Below are positions 18,885 to 27,755 of a DNA stretch of 43,114 nt, piece by piece; the first letter of the stretch is position 1, and each line of letters begins with the position of its first letter. The DNA is from Bacteroides sp. (lineage in GTDB: Bacteria; Bacteroidota; Bacteroidia; Bacteroidales; Muribaculaceae), in assembly GCA_014801525.1 (NCBI GenBank), contig JAAVEB010000021.1:1-43114 (forward strand), given 5' to 3'. The notes beneath the pieces were generated by a model. The model had not been told where the DNA came from and did not search any database. It saw only the letters and a list, made by a program, of their open reading frames with translations. Position numbers and translations under genes: made by a program.

Positions 18885-19907
18885 ATGAATAATGAGTTAG
18901 ACTGGGGCAATCTGTCATTCGGCTATATCCCCACCGATTATAATGTGCGTTGCTATTACCGCAACGGAAAATGGGGCGAAATCGAAGTGTCGTCGTCTGA
19001 AACCGTTACTATGCACATCGCAGCGACTTCGCTTCACTACGGTCAGGAAATTTTCGAAGGTCTCAAGGCTTTCCGCGGAAAAGACGGAAAGGTGAGAGTG
19101 TTCCGCCTCGAAGAAAACGCAAAGCGCATCATCGAGTCGGCTAAAGGCATCATGATGGCGCCCGTGCCTGTGGAGCTTTTTACTGAAATGGTGAAGAAGG
19201 TGGTGAAGCTGAACGAGCGTTTTGTTCCCCCCTACGGCAGCGGCGCGTCGCTCTACATTCGCCCGCTTGAAATCGGTATGTCGGCTCAGGTCGGGGTTAA
19301 ACCCGCGTCGGAATACCTGTTCCTTATTCTCGTGACTCCAGTGGGACCCTATTTCAAGGAAGGATTCAAGCCCACCAATATATGCATAATGCGCGAATTT
19401 GACCGAGTGGCTCCTAAAGGAACCGGACGCTGGAAAGTGGGCGGAAACTATGCCGCAAGTCTCGATGCCGGCGAGCGGGCTCACGCCTTGGGCTATTCAG
19501 CCGTGCTCTATCTTGACCCGAAAGAGAAGAAGTATATCGACGAGTGCGGTCCTGCCAACTTCTTTGCCATTAAGGACGGCAAGTACATCACTCCGGCTTC
19601 TGAATCGATTCTCCCTTCGATCACCAACAACAGCCTTATGCAGCTCGCCCGCGACATGGGCATAGAGGTTGAACAGCGCCACATTCCGCTTGAAGAACTT
19701 GCTGAAATTCAGGAGGCTGCTGCGTGTGGAACAGCGGCGGTGGCTTCGCCCGTGGCTGAAATCGACGATATCGACACCGGCGTGAAGTATGTGGTCAGCA
19801 ACGACGGCAAGCCGGGTCCCATCGTGACGGCTCTCTACAACAAGCTTCGCGGCATCCAGCTTGGCGAAGAGGAAGATATCCACAACTGGAACACAATTAT
19901 CGATTGA
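18885..19907 (+). CDS. ilvE: Branched-chain amino acid aminotransferase
   Basis: These 340 residues are fold-type IV PLP transaminase: SLHYGQEIFEGLKAFRG near the start, GRWKVGGNYAASLDAGE with the PLP lysine region, and a GTAAVASPVAEI phosphate-binding segment. It performs the last step of Val, Leu and Ile synthesis. A near-match box TAAATTCG lies at 18849-18856. It stands 3.7 kb from the ilvD operon and has no visible leader peptide. Its stop overlaps the next gene by one base. Confidence 0.95.
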   Translation: MNNELDWGNLSFGYIPTDYNVRCYYRNGKWGEIEVSSSETVTMHIAATSLHYGQEIFEGLKAFRGKDGKVRVFRLEENAKRIIESAKGIMMAPVPVELFTEMVKKVVKLNERFVPPYGSGASLYIRPLEIGMSAQVGVKPASEYLFLILVTPVGPYFKEGFKPTNICIMREFDRVAPKGTGRWKVGGNYAASLDAGERAHALGYSAVLYLDPKEKKYIDECGPANFFAIKDGKYITPASESILPSITNNSLMQLARDMGIEVEQRHIPLEELAEIQEAAACGTAAVASPVAEIDDIDTGVKYVVSNDGKPGPIVTALYNKLRGIQLGEEEDIHNWNTIID

Positions 19908-20473
19908 TGGCTAACACTGATTTTCAAGCCATCATAGACAAGTATTATCCTGACGATAACGAGCTTCGTGCCATCTACATGAAGCATGCCCGTCAGGTTG
20001 CTGACTTAGCCCTCGCCATAAATCTGACGAGGGCTATCGGTCTTGACCCTCTTGACGTGGAGGGGGCGGCTATGCTTCATGACGTCGGTATTTTCGGCAC
20101 GAACGCTCCTGGCATCCACTGCCACGGCGCGGCATCCTATATGCGCCACGGCGTTATCGGCGGAGAGCTTCTGAGACGCGAAGGCGCTCCCGAGGCTTGG
20201 GCACGTGTCGCCGAGCGGCACACCGGCACCGGAATCACCAAGGAGGATATATTGATGCAGGATCTTGACCTTCCCGTCGAGGACTATTGTCCGGTGACGA
20301 TGCTTGAAAAACTCATTTGTTATGCCGACAAATTTTATTCCAAGAGCGGATCGATGGAGAAAAAGCCCTTCACCCGTGTTCGCAATTCGATAGCGCGCTA
20401 TGGCGGCGACTCGCTTGAGCGTTTTGATGAGCTTTACAAACTCTTTGGCGACACATCCTCGCTACAGGTATAA
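19907..20473 (+). CDS. HD-domain phosphohydrolase
   Basis: Of 188 residues, the HD metal pattern is visible: His in KHARQVADLAL, the HD pair in AAMLHDVGIFG, then HCHGAASYMRHGVIGGELL and AERHTGTGI. The substrate is unknown; HD proteins hydrolyse nucleotides or phosphate esters. I start at the ATG at 19907 (TGATG overlap with ilvE) rather than the in-frame TTG at 19904. Translational coupling to ilvE is likely, although a functional link is not obvious. Confidence 0.85.
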   Translation: MANTDFQAIIDKYYPDDNELRAIYMKHARQVADLALAINLTRAIGLDPLDVEGAAMLHDVGIFGTNAPGIHCHGAASYMRHGVIGGELLRREGAPEAWARVAERHTGTGITKEDILMQDLDLPVEDYCPVTMLEKLICYADKFYSKSGSMEKKPFTRVRNSIARYGGDSLERFDELYKLFGDTSSLQV

Positions 20474-20499
20474 GCCTCGGATTAAATGATTTTGTGAAT

Positions 20500-20541
20500 C
20501 GTTAAGAAGGTTTAGGCGGTCAAGTTGAAACTTTCTTAACG
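20500..20541. repeat. Long inverted repeat upstream of the FKBP genes
   Basis: CGTTAAGAAGGTTT (20500-20513) and AAACTTTCTTAACG (20528-20541) form a 14-bp stem with one G-T pair and a 14-nt loop. No T tract follows, so it is not a standard terminator. It ends 17 bp before the -33 box of the FKBP promoter and could be an operator or a weak terminator of the ilvE unit. Confidence 0.7.
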
Positions 20542-20557
20542 CCTGAGGGGTTATGAC

Positions 20558-20588
20558 TTGGACAATCCAAATATTCTACATAAATTTG
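20558..20588 (+). promoter_or_regulatory. Promoter of the two FKBP genes
   Basis: TTG at 20558-20560, 20 bp, then TAAATTTG at 20581-20588, which is a perfect -7 box at normal spacing. The ATG is 33 bp downstream. Confidence 0.8.
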
Positions 20589-20621
20589 TAACATATTAAA
20601 CATAACCAAAATTTTAAGATT

Positions 20622-21242
20622 ATGGAATCAGAAAAATTAGATCGCATAAGCTATGCTCTGGGATTGAGCATGGGAAATAATTTCCGTAGCTCGGGAATCA
20701 AGACCCTTAACATCAAAGATTTCGCCGATGGTGTGGCTGCCGTGTTTGACAATGCGGCTCCCAAGATGACCTATGACGAAGCAAAGCTTGAAATCAAGAA
20801 CTTTTTCGAAGCCCTCGAGGCTGAACAGCGCGCTGCCGCCGCAAAGATGGGCGAGGTGAACGAAGCCGCCGGAAAGCAGTTCCTTGATGAAAACGGCAAG
20901 CGCGCCGAGGTCAAGACAACTCCGTCGGGTCTTCAGTATGAGGTGCTCGTCGAGGGAACCGGCAAGCAGCCTGTTGCAACTGACCGCGTGACTGTTCACT
21001 ATACCGGCAAGCTGATTGACGGCACTGTCTTTGACAGCTCGGTGGAGCGTGGCGAACCCGCTACTTTCGGTGTCACTCAGGTTATTCCCGGTTGGGTTGA
21101 GGCTCTCCAGATGATGAAAGAAGGAGCTAAATGGCGTCTTTTCATTCCGTCAAATCTTGCCTACGGTCCTAACGGAGCCGGAAATGTGATCGGTCCTAAC
21201 TCGACCCTTATTTTTGATGTTGAACTAATTAAAGTAAATTAA
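20622..21242 (+). CDS. FKBP-type peptidyl-prolyl isomerase, apparently cytoplasmic
   Basis: These 206 residues have no signal peptide. An N-terminal helical domain (ISYALGLSMGNNFRS, FKBP-N/Mip-like dimer domain) precedes a full FKBP domain with TPSGLQYEVLVEGTG, VTVHYTGKLIDGTVFDSS, QVIPGWVEALQMM and PSNLAYG. It catalyses proline isomerisation as a folding helper. The next gene, 10 bp on, is an exported paralogue, so one operon supplies two compartments. Confidence 0.93.
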   Translation: MESEKLDRISYALGLSMGNNFRSSGIKTLNIKDFADGVAAVFDNAAPKMTYDEAKLEIKNFFEALEAEQRAAAAKMGEVNEAAGKQFLDENGKRAEVKTTPSGLQYEVLVEGTGKQPVATDRVTVHYTGKLIDGTVFDSSVERGEPATFGVTQVIPGWVEALQMMKEGAKWRLFIPSNLAYGPNGAGNVIGPNSTLIFDVELIKVN

Positions 21243-21252
21243 TCAATAAAAA

Positions 21253-22128
21253 ATGAAGAATTTATTACTTGCATTCGGCGTTGGAGCCATGCTCCTTTCC
21301 ACCACAGCATGTGGAAACTCAGGCGCAGCGGATGCTGACAAGGCTGCAAACGACTCGATTTCTGACCTTTTTGGTGTAGTTGTAGGAAGCCAGTTTGCAC
21401 AGGAAATCAATCACATGCCTGAGATGGATAAGGATGCGTTTCTACGCGGAGTGTCGACAGCGGTTCTCGCCGACACTTCCGACATGTCATTCCAGCAAGG
21501 ATTGGCTCAGGGCGCGCGTCTCGCTCAGCAGTTCCAGTATTTTTATACTGAAATGGGCGTGAGCATCGATCGCGACATGTTCATGAAACAGTTCAAGAAA
21601 GCTATCCTCTCTGACTCGGTCGGCGACATCTCGATGCAGCAGGCGGTGCTCAACCAGATGATGGAGCAGGCGCAGAAGCGTGCGGCTGAGCGCAAGGAGG
21701 CTGAGCGCAACAATGCCCCCGACGCAGTGGCAAACCGTGAGGCGGGTGTCGCTTATATCGACTCCATCCGCAAGGCGGATCCCTCGGTTCAGGTTACTCC
21801 GAGCGGACTCGCCTATAAGGTGATTGCCCAGGGTTCAGGCGACGCTATCAAGGACGAGGACATGGCGGCAGTTATCTACAAAGGCTCGCTTGCCGACGGA
21901 ACAGTGTTTGACGACAGCAAGGGTGAAGCCCGCAATTTCAGCCCGCGCCGCGTGGTCCCCGGATTTGGCGAAGGTCTTAAGATGATGAACAAGGGCGCTA
22001 AGTATGTGCTCTATATCCCCGGCGACCTCGCTTATGGCGTGAACGGAATGCCGCAGGCAGGTATCGGTCCCAACCAGATGCTTATCTTTGACGTTGAAAT
22101 CGCCGACATCAATCCCGCCAAGAAATAA
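21253..22128 (+). CDS. FKBP-type peptidyl-prolyl isomerase, lipoprotein
   Basis: These 291 residues start with a lipoprotein signal (LLSTTAC, Cys at about residue 20). A long helical linker and FKBP-N-like domain follow, with Gln/Ala-rich helices, then an FKBP domain (TPSGLAYKVIAQGSG, GSLADGTVFDDS, RVVPGFGEGLKMM, PGDLAYG). It likely acts in the periplasm as a folding helper. It is the second gene of the FKBP operon and ends in a terminator. Confidence 0.93.
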   Translation: MKNLLLAFGVGAMLLSTTACGNSGAADADKAANDSISDLFGVVVGSQFAQEINHMPEMDKDAFLRGVSTAVLADTSDMSFQQGLAQGARLAQQFQYFYTEMGVSIDRDMFMKQFKKAILSDSVGDISMQQAVLNQMMEQAQKRAAERKEAERNNAPDAVANREAGVAYIDSIRKADPSVQVTPSGLAYKVIAQGSGDAIKDEDMAAVIYKGSLADGTVFDDSKGEARNFSPRRVVPGFGEGLKMMNKGAKYVLYIPGDLAYGVNGMPQAGIGPNQMLIFDVEIADINPAKK

Positions 22129-22150
22129 GCGGAAATAATTCCGCAATACG

Positions 22151-22195
22151 CACACGAAAGCATGGTTCCCGTCATTTCCGGGTGCCATGCTTTTT
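22151..22195 (+). terminator. Intrinsic terminator after the FKBP operon
   Basis: AAGCATGG (22158-22165) pairs with CCATGC (22185-22190) and its flank, with an inner CCCG/CGGG pairing, followed by TTTTT. Confidence 0.88.
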
Positions 22196-22302
22196 GTGTG
22201 TTTGCCACCCGGGATACCGCAGCCCTACAGGACAGCAACGGTAAACGCCGATGCTTTTTAGGGCGATTGGATTGCTTGATGCGTCATAGAAGTGGCGCAA
22301 AT

Positions 22303-22348
22303 CACCAGATTTGAGTATTGCCTGGTGGCGGATTTATCAGTAACTTTG
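22303..22348 (+). promoter_or_regulatory. Promoter of the hemerythrin-LuxR gene with overlapping inverted repeat
   Basis: ATTG (22317-22320), 20 bp, then TAACTTTG (22341-22348) is a near-perfect promoter, 29 bp before the ATG. CACCAG (22303-22308) and CTGGTG (22322-22327) form a dyad that straddles the -33 box, a likely place for a regulator to bind, possibly the gene's own product. Confidence 0.7.
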
Positions 22349-22377
22349 CCAAAATAGATTACTTTTTCTGCTGATAT

Positions 22378-23334
22378 ATGGGTAAGAAGATGGCGGAATA
22401 CCGCTCTACTGATCGATTGCGTGACGCAATCGACGATAACAACTTATTGCTTCTCGTGATAAGCCGTTTTTCAGTGCCTTTTGGTTTCGGCGACAGCACA
22501 ATAGCCGAGGTTTGTGAGGAAAACGACATAGACTGTCCTACGTTTCTCGCCGTGGCAAATCTTGTTTGCTCAAAAGCGGCGGCTTCCTATGAAGTGTCGC
22601 CCGATTCATTGATGGGATACCTGAAAAAGGCCCACAGCTATTTCCTTGACTTCAATCTCCCGTTGATAAGGCGCAAGCTTATCGACGCCGTCAACAATTC
22701 GAGCATCGACGACGTGGCGTTTCTCATGATAAAGTATTTTGACGACTATGTGATTGAGGTGCGCCGTCACATGGAGTATGAGAATGAAACCCTTTTCGGG
22801 TATATTTCGCAACTTATAGCCGGAAACCGCAACACTGATTTCAGCATCGAAGAGTATTCAGCGACCCACACTGACATGGGCGACCGCCTTAACGAGCTCA
22901 AGGACATCATAATCAGGCATTACCGGCAGAAAGACAACTACACGCTCAACTCGGTGCTCTATGACATCATCAATTGCCAGGCTGATCTCGTGTCCCACTG
23001 TATGGTCGAAAACAAGCTGCTCGTGCCGGCGGTGAAAAAACTTGAGCAGAACATAGTCGCCAAGGCGAGCGCTGTTCCGGCGGTTCATGAAAAAAGCGTT
23101 GACCTCGGGAAGTCGCCCGAATCTCTCAGCGAGAGGGAGAAGGAGGTAATCGTTTGTGTGGCAAAAGGAAAGTCCAATAAGGAGATTGCCGACGAGCTCT
23201 GTCTCTCGATCAACACGGTCACTACCCACCGCCGCAACATAGCTTCGAAATTGCAGATACATTCCCAGTCGGGGCTTGCCATATTTGCTATAATCCACCA
23301 CCTGATTGACATAAAAGACATAAAGCTGCAATAG
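22378..23334 (+). CDS. Hemerythrin-LuxR fusion transcription regulator
   Basis: Residues about 10-70 resemble the ScdA N-terminal domain and about 80-225 a hemerythrin/RIC (YtfE) di-iron domain. Likely iron ligands H86, H131, E135, H164, H207 and E211 match the order and spacing I recall for YtfE ligands. One YtfE-type His (near 107) is missing, and so is the CC pair of ScdA. Residues about 248-312 form a LuxR HTH (LSEREKEVIVCVAKGKSNKEIADEL ends helix 2; then SINTVTTHRRN). It probably senses oxygen or NO through di-iron and binds DNA. It is monocistronic, with its own promoter, directly before the ilvD leader. Confidence 0.85.
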   Translation: MGKKMAEYRSTDRLRDAIDDNNLLLLVISRFSVPFGFGDSTIAEVCEENDIDCPTFLAVANLVCSKAAASYEVSPDSLMGYLKKAHSYFLDFNLPLIRRKLIDAVNNSSIDDVAFLMIKYFDDYVIEVRRHMEYENETLFGYISQLIAGNRNTDFSIEEYSATHTDMGDRLNELKDIIIRHYRQKDNYTLNSVLYDIINCQADLVSHCMVENKLLVPAVKKLEQNIVAKASAVPAVHEKSVDLGKSPESLSEREKEVIVCVAKGKSNKEIADELCLSINTVTTHRRNIASKLQIHSQSGLAIFAIIHHLIDIKDIKLQ

Positions 23335-23392
23335 CTCAGGCGTGATGTAGGGATGAATTACTGACCCTGCATTGAAAATAATTATCAAATAA

Positions 23393-23424
23393 TTTGGGTT
23401 TTATTGCAAAATGCTATAAATTTG
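23393..23424 (+). promoter_or_regulatory. Promoter of the ilv operon
   Basis: TTTG (23393-23396), exactly 20 bp, TAAATTTG (23417-23424) is a perfect match to the Bacteroidota consensus. Transcription would start near 23431, leaving a leader of about 195 nt before ilvD. Confidence 0.9.
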
Positions 23425-23457
23425 CAGTCACAAACAAAAAACTGAAAGGTACAATAT

Positions 23458-23532
23458 ATGTCTGACGCTTTGTCGCTATCTCTAATTTCTGTCGTCATTA
23501 CCGTTCTTGAATCGAGGAGGGGTGATTGTTAG
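23458..23532 (+). CDS. ilv operon leader peptide (attenuator)
   Basis: A 24-codon ORF begins with ATG at 23458 and stops with TAG at 23530-23532. Residues 5-17 hold nine branched-chain residues out of 13 (4 Leu, 2 Ile, 3 Val), as in enterobacterial ilv leader peptides. A purine-rich GAAAGG lies 8 bp before the ATG. Its last codons contain GGAGGGG (23516-23522), which can pair with the left arm of the downstream hairpin. Ribosome stalling at Leu/Ile/Val codons would leave this segment free to form an antiterminator. The reading is inferred from sequence only. Confidence 0.8.
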   Translation: MSDALSLSLISVVITVLESRRGDC

Positions 23533-23555
23533 CGTTCATGATATTCCGATACACG

Positions 23556-23593
23556 ATGCCTCTCCGTCGCAAAAGCGAGCCGGGAGGCATTTC
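23556..23593 (+). terminator. ilv attenuator hairpin
   Basis: ATGCCTC (23556-23562) pairs with GAGGCAT (23584-23590), and TCGC pairs with GCGA around an AAAA loop, with a small internal bulge. Only TTTC follows, so the T tract is weak. Its left arm (557-565 of this 23-kb stretch, i.e. 23557-23565) can instead pair with 23516-23524 inside the leader ORF. It ends 36 bp before ilvD. Confidence 0.75.
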
Positions 23594-23626
23594 AGTTAAT
23601 ATGATATAAATAAAAATGCAATTATA

Positions 23627-25453
23627 ATGAGCATGAAATTAAGGAGCTCCGAAAGTACAGACGGACGTCGCATGGCTGGCGCAAGAGCGCTGTGGCGCGC
23701 CAATGGAATGAAAGAATCTCAGTTTGGCAAACCGATTATCGCTGTGGTGAACTCGTTCACTCAGTTTGTGCCGGGTCACACTCATCTTCACGAGATAGGT
23801 CAGATAGTTAAAGAGGAGATAGAGAGTCTCGGATGTTTTGCCGCCGAATTCAACACCATCGCTATCGACGACGGAATCGCCATGGGACACGACGGCATGC
23901 TCTATTCGTTGCCTTCGCGCGATCTTATCGCCGACTCGGTCGAATACATGGTCAACGCCCACAAGGCTGATGCCATGGTGTGCATCTCCAACTGCGACAA
24001 GGTGACCCCGGGAATGCTCATGGCTGCGATGCGACTCAATATCCCCACTATATTCGTGTCGGGCGGTCCGATGGAGGCAGGCGAAGTCGACGGAAAGTTT
24101 GTCGACCTTATCGATATCATGATAGAGAGCGCCGACACCTCCGTGAGCGATGACAAGGTGAAGCTGCTTGAACAGAAAGGGTGCCCCACCTGCGGCTCAT
24201 GCTCAGGCATGTTTACCGCCAATTCTATGAACTCCCTTAACGAGGCTATAGGGCTCGCGCTCCCCGGCAACGGAACCGTTCTTGCCACTCACGCCAACCG
24301 CAAGGAACTTTTCCGCAAGGCTGCGCGTCAGATTGTGGAGAATACTTTCGCTTACTATAACGACGGCGACGAGAGCGTTCTGCCCCGCAATATCGCCACC
24401 CGCCAGGCTATGCTCAACGCCATGACGCTTGACATCGCCATGGGAGGCTCGACCAACACGGTGCTCCATTTACTTGCCGTGGCAAACGAAGCCGGAGCCG
24501 ACTTCACCATGGCTGACATCGACAGATTGTCGCGCGTCACCCCCGTGTTGTGTAAAGTCGCTCCCAACTCCCATTTCCACATTCAGGACGTGAATCGCGC
24601 GGGCGGCATCCTATCGATCATGAAGCAGCTTGCCGATCATGGCATTATCGATACCGCCGTGAAGCGCGTGGACCGCATGACCCTCGGCGAGGCTATTGAC
24701 AAGTATGCCATCGAAGGAGAGAACTTCGGCGAGGAGGCTCGCCGCCTGTGGCTCAGCGCCCCTTGCAACGAACGCAATCTAAAACTCGGAAGCCAGTCCA
24801 ATTATTATGACAAACTCGATGCCGACCGTGAGAAAGGTTGCATCCGCGATTTCGACCATGCCTATGTGAAGGACGGCGGACTTGCCGTGTTGAAAGGCAA
24901 TATCGCTCTTGACGGATGCGTGGTGAAAACGGCGGGTGTGGATGAAAGCATTTTCCGTTTCCGCGGACCGGCAAAGGTGTTCACCTCTCAGGAAGCCGCC
25001 GTCGACGGCATTTTGCGCGACAAGGTGGTGAGCGGCGATATCGTAGTCATCACTTACGAGGGTCCCAAGGGGGGACCGGGTATGCAGGAGATGCTCTACC
25101 CAACGAGCTACATCAAGTCGAAACATCTGGGCAAAGAGTGCGCGCTCATCACCGACGGACGTTTTTCAGGCGGAACATCGGGACTCTCCATCGGGCATAT
25201 ATCACCTGAAGCGGCAGCCGGAGGAAACATAGGGCTGATTCGCAATGGCGATATAATCGAGATCGACATACCGGCGCGTTCCATCAACGTCCATCTCTCC
25301 GACGAGGAGCTTGAAACACGTCGTCACATGGAGGAGGCTCGCGGCAAGGACGCTTTTACCCCCGCTGACCGCGACCGCAAAGTGTCGAAAGCGTTGAGAG
25401 CTTATGCCGCAATGGTGACCTCTGCCGACAAGGGCGGTGTGAGAGAGTTGTAA
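23627..25453 (+). CDS. ilvD: Dihydroxy-acid dehydratase
   Basis: These 608 residues have the Fe-S motifs [12 protein letters not shown] and [18 protein letters not shown], and the C-terminal [16 protein letters not shown]. It dehydrates dihydroxy acids in Val, Leu and Ile synthesis and carries an oxygen- and NO-sensitive Fe-S cluster. It is the first structural gene of the ilv operon. Two in-frame ATGs, at 23627 and 23633, are both possible starts. Regulation by the attenuator upstream is strongly suggested. Confidence 0.97.
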   Translation: MSMKLRSSESTDGRRMAGARALWRANGMKESQFGKPIIAVVNSFTQFVPGHTHLHEIGQIVKEEIESLGCFAAEFNTIAIDDGIAMGHDGMLYSLPSRDLIADSVEYMVNAHKADAMVCISNCDKVTPGMLMAAMRLNIPTIFVSGGPMEAGEVDGKFVDLIDIMIESADTSVSDDKVKLLEQKGCPTCGSCSGMFTANSMNSLNEAIGLALPGNGTVLATHANRKELFRKAARQIVENTFAYYNDGDESVLPRNIATRQAMLNAMTLDIAMGGSTNTVLHLLAVANEAGADFTMADIDRLSRVTPVLCKVAPNSHFHIQDVNRAGGILSIMKQLADHGIIDTAVKRVDRMTLGEAIDKYAIEGENFGEEARRLWLSAPCNERNLKLGSQSNYYDKLDADREKGCIRDFDHAYVKDGGLAVLKGNIALDGCVVKTAGVDESIFRFRGPAKVFTSQEAAVDGILRDKVVSGDIVVITYEGPKGGPGMQEMLYPTSYIKSKHLGKECALITDGRFSGGTSGLSIGHISPEAAAGGNIGLIRNGDIIEIDIPARSINVHLSDEELETRRHMEEARGKDAFTPADRDRKVSKALRAYAAMVTSADKGGVREL

Positions 25454-25482
25454 AAATCTGTCTTTTTAAAGAATAAAGATAT

Positions 25483-27195
25483 ATGAGTGAAATGATTTCA
25501 GGGGCTGACGCATTGATGCAGGCTCTGATCGCCGAGGATGTGAATCTCGTTTTCGGCTATCCGGGCGGCTCGATAATGCCGGTCTACGACAAACTATATG
25601 ATTATCAGGATCGCCTGCGCCACATTCTGGTGCGCCATGAGCAGGGCGCCACTCACGCCGCTCAAGGCTATGCGCGTGTCACCGGACGTCCCGGAGTGGT
25701 GATTGTGACCTCGGGACCCGCCGCTACCAATGTCATAACCGGTATTGGCGACGCACTGATGGACAGCACCCCGATGGTGGTTATCACCGGACAGGTGGCT
25801 ACACCGTTTCTCGGTTTTGACGCGTTTCAGGAGACCGATGTGGTCGGCGTGACTCAGCCGTTGACAAAGTGGAGCTACCAGATACGCCGCGCCGAGGATG
25901 TGTCATGGGCAGTGGCTCGCGCGTTTTACATAGCGTCGAGCGGGCGCCCCGGTCCGGTGGTGCTCGACTTCACCAAGGACGCGCAGGTGGGGATGACTGA
26001 ATTCTCCCACAAGAAATGTGAGTACATCCGCTCCTATCAGCCTGTGCCTGAAATAGACGAAGCGGCTATCGACAAAGCTGCCGAACTTATAAACGCCGCC
26101 GAGCGCCCCATGATTCTGTCGGGCCACGGCGTGATGATCGCAAATGCCGAGAAGGAGCTTGCCAAGCTCGCCGAGACTGCCGACATTCCCGTGGCGGCGA
26201 CTCTGCTCGGACTCTCCACCATGCCTTCCGACCATCCTCTTTATAAAGGTATGCTCGGCATGCACGGCAATATCGGTCCTAATATCAACACCAACAAGGC
26301 TGACCTGCTGATTGCCGTCGGAATGAGATTTGACGACCGCGTGACCGGCAACGTCAAGACCTATGCCCCCGACGCTAAAATCATCCACATCGATATCGAC
26401 TCCTCGGAGCTCAACAAGAATATCCCTGTCACGGTGGGTGTCCATGGCGACGCGCGGAGCGCGCTTCAGCGTCTTCTTGAAAAAGTGAAGAGCGCCAAGC
26501 ACACCGAGTGGCTCAAGACGTTTGACCGTCCCGATGAGGTCGAGTTTGAAAAGGTGGTGAAGCGGGAAGTTTATCCCGATTCGGGCAGAATGACCATGGG
26601 CGAAGTCGTGAACAAAGTTTCGGAAGCTACCGGTCATGACGCTATCGTGGTGACCGACGTGGGACAGAACCAGATGTTCTCCGCCCGCTATTTCCGCTAC
26701 ACCAAGCCCAAGTCGATGGTCACTTCAGGCGGACTCGGAACTATGGGCTTCGGACTCCCGGCTGCGATCGGCGCCAAGATGGGTGAGCCGGGACGCACGG
26801 TGTGTCTCTTTGTCGGCGACGGCGGGTTGCAGATGACAATCCAGGAACTCGGCACGATTCTCGAATATGGAACCGATGTCAAGATAATCCTGCTCAACAA
26901 TAACTTCCTCGGCAATGTGCGTCAGTGGCAGTCGCTTTTCTTCAACGACCGTTTTTCACAGACACCGCTCATCAATCCCGATTTTGTGGCTCTCGCAGGA
27001 GCTTATGGAATAAAAGCTGAGAATGTGGAGACGCGCGAACAGCTCGACGGCGCCATCAGCCGCATGCTGGAGCATAATGCGTCCTATCTGCTCAATGTCA
27101 ACATCGATGAGACCGACATGATTTTCCCCATGATACCTGCCGGTGGAAATGTCGACACCATCATGCTTAACCCAACTGAATTTTACAAATCCTAA
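25483..27195 (+). CDS. ilvB: Acetolactate synthase, catalytic subunit
   Basis: These 570 residues have the three TPP-enzyme domains: the active-site Glu in RHEQGATHAAQGYARVTG, a central FAD-like domain, and the TPP/Mg motif GDGGLQMTIQELGTI with NNNFLGNVRQWQ. It condenses pyruvate with pyruvate or 2-oxobutyrate, the first common step of branched-chain synthesis. It follows ilvD by 29 bp and precedes its regulatory subunit by 11 bp. Confidence 0.96.
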   Translation: MSEMISGADALMQALIAEDVNLVFGYPGGSIMPVYDKLYDYQDRLRHILVRHEQGATHAAQGYARVTGRPGVVIVTSGPAATNVITGIGDALMDSTPMVVITGQVATPFLGFDAFQETDVVGVTQPLTKWSYQIRRAEDVSWAVARAFYIASSGRPGPVVLDFTKDAQVGMTEFSHKKCEYIRSYQPVPEIDEAAIDKAAELINAAERPMILSGHGVMIANAEKELAKLAETADIPVAATLLGLSTMPSDHPLYKGMLGMHGNIGPNINTNKADLLIAVGMRFDDRVTGNVKTYAPDAKIIHIDIDSSELNKNIPVTVGVHGDARSALQRLLEKVKSAKHTEWLKTFDRPDEVEFEKVVKREVYPDSGRMTMGEVVNKVSEATGHDAIVVTDVGQNQMFSARYFRYTKPKSMVTSGGLGTMGFGLPAAIGAKMGEPGRTVCLFVGDGGLQMTIQELGTILEYGTDVKIILLNNNFLGNVRQWQSLFFNDRFSQTPLINPDFVALAGAYGIKAENVETREQLDGAISRMLEHNASYLLNVNIDETDMIFPMIPAGGNVDTIMLNPTEFYKS

Positions 27196-27206
27196 ATCCC
27201 TGATCA

Positions 27207-27755
27207 ATGATGGATGAGCAATTGTTTACGGTGGCAGTATTCTCTGAGAACCAGGTGGGACTGCTTAACCAGATATCGATTATATTCACCCGGCGCTGTC
27301 TTAACATCGAGAGCCTGTCGGTGAGCCCTTCATCGATTGAAGGAATCCACAAGTTTATCATCACCTGCTACAGCAACCGCCCCATGATGGAGCGCGTCGT
27401 GCAGCAGATTGAGAAACGCATAGATGTCTTGAAGGCATACCTTTATACTGACGAGGAGATCGTCTATCAGGAGGTGGCTCTCTATAAAGTCCCCACCCGG
27501 CGGCTGCTTGACGACAAGAACGTCGAGGAGATTATTCGCAATCACAACGCGCGCATTCTTGAAATAACCCGCGAGTATGTGGTGATTGAGAAGACGGGTC
27601 ACACCGAGGAGACCGAGGCGCTCTTTCAGGAGTTGCAGAAGTATGACATCCTCCAGTTTGTCCGCTCGGGCAGGGTGGCTGTCACAAAGGACACCAAAGA
27701 GCACCTGTCGATATATCTCACCGAACAGAATATGCGTAAAAACAACACCCTATGA
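27207..27755 (+). CDS. ilvN: Acetolactate synthase, regulatory subunit
   Basis: These 182 residues have an N-terminal ACT domain (FTVAVFSENQVGLLNQISII, then RRCLNIESLSVSPS) and a C-terminal domain (VPTRRLLDDKNVEEIIR). The ACT domain binds valine for feedback control of IlvB. Length is that of the large ilvH type. The stop overlaps the thioesterase start (ATGA at 27752-27755). Confidence 0.95.
   Translation: MMDEQLFTVAVFSENQVGLLNQISIIFTRRCLNIESLSVSPSSIEGIHKFIITCYSNRPMMERVVQQIEKRIDVLKAYLYTDEEIVYQEVALYKVPTRRLLDDKNVEEIIRNHNARILEITREYVVIEKTGHTEETEALFQELQKYDILQFVRSGRVAVTKDTKEHLSIYLTEQNMRKNNTL

Noticed and set aside
23346..23371. Hairpin TGTAGGG/CCCTGCA after the hemerythrin-LuxR gene as a terminator
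   Set aside because: Stem of seven with one wobble, a long loop and no T tract; too weak to call.
25903..26637. 244-residue minus-strand frame in ilvB
   Set aside because: Shadow of a highly conserved gene; no recognisable motif.
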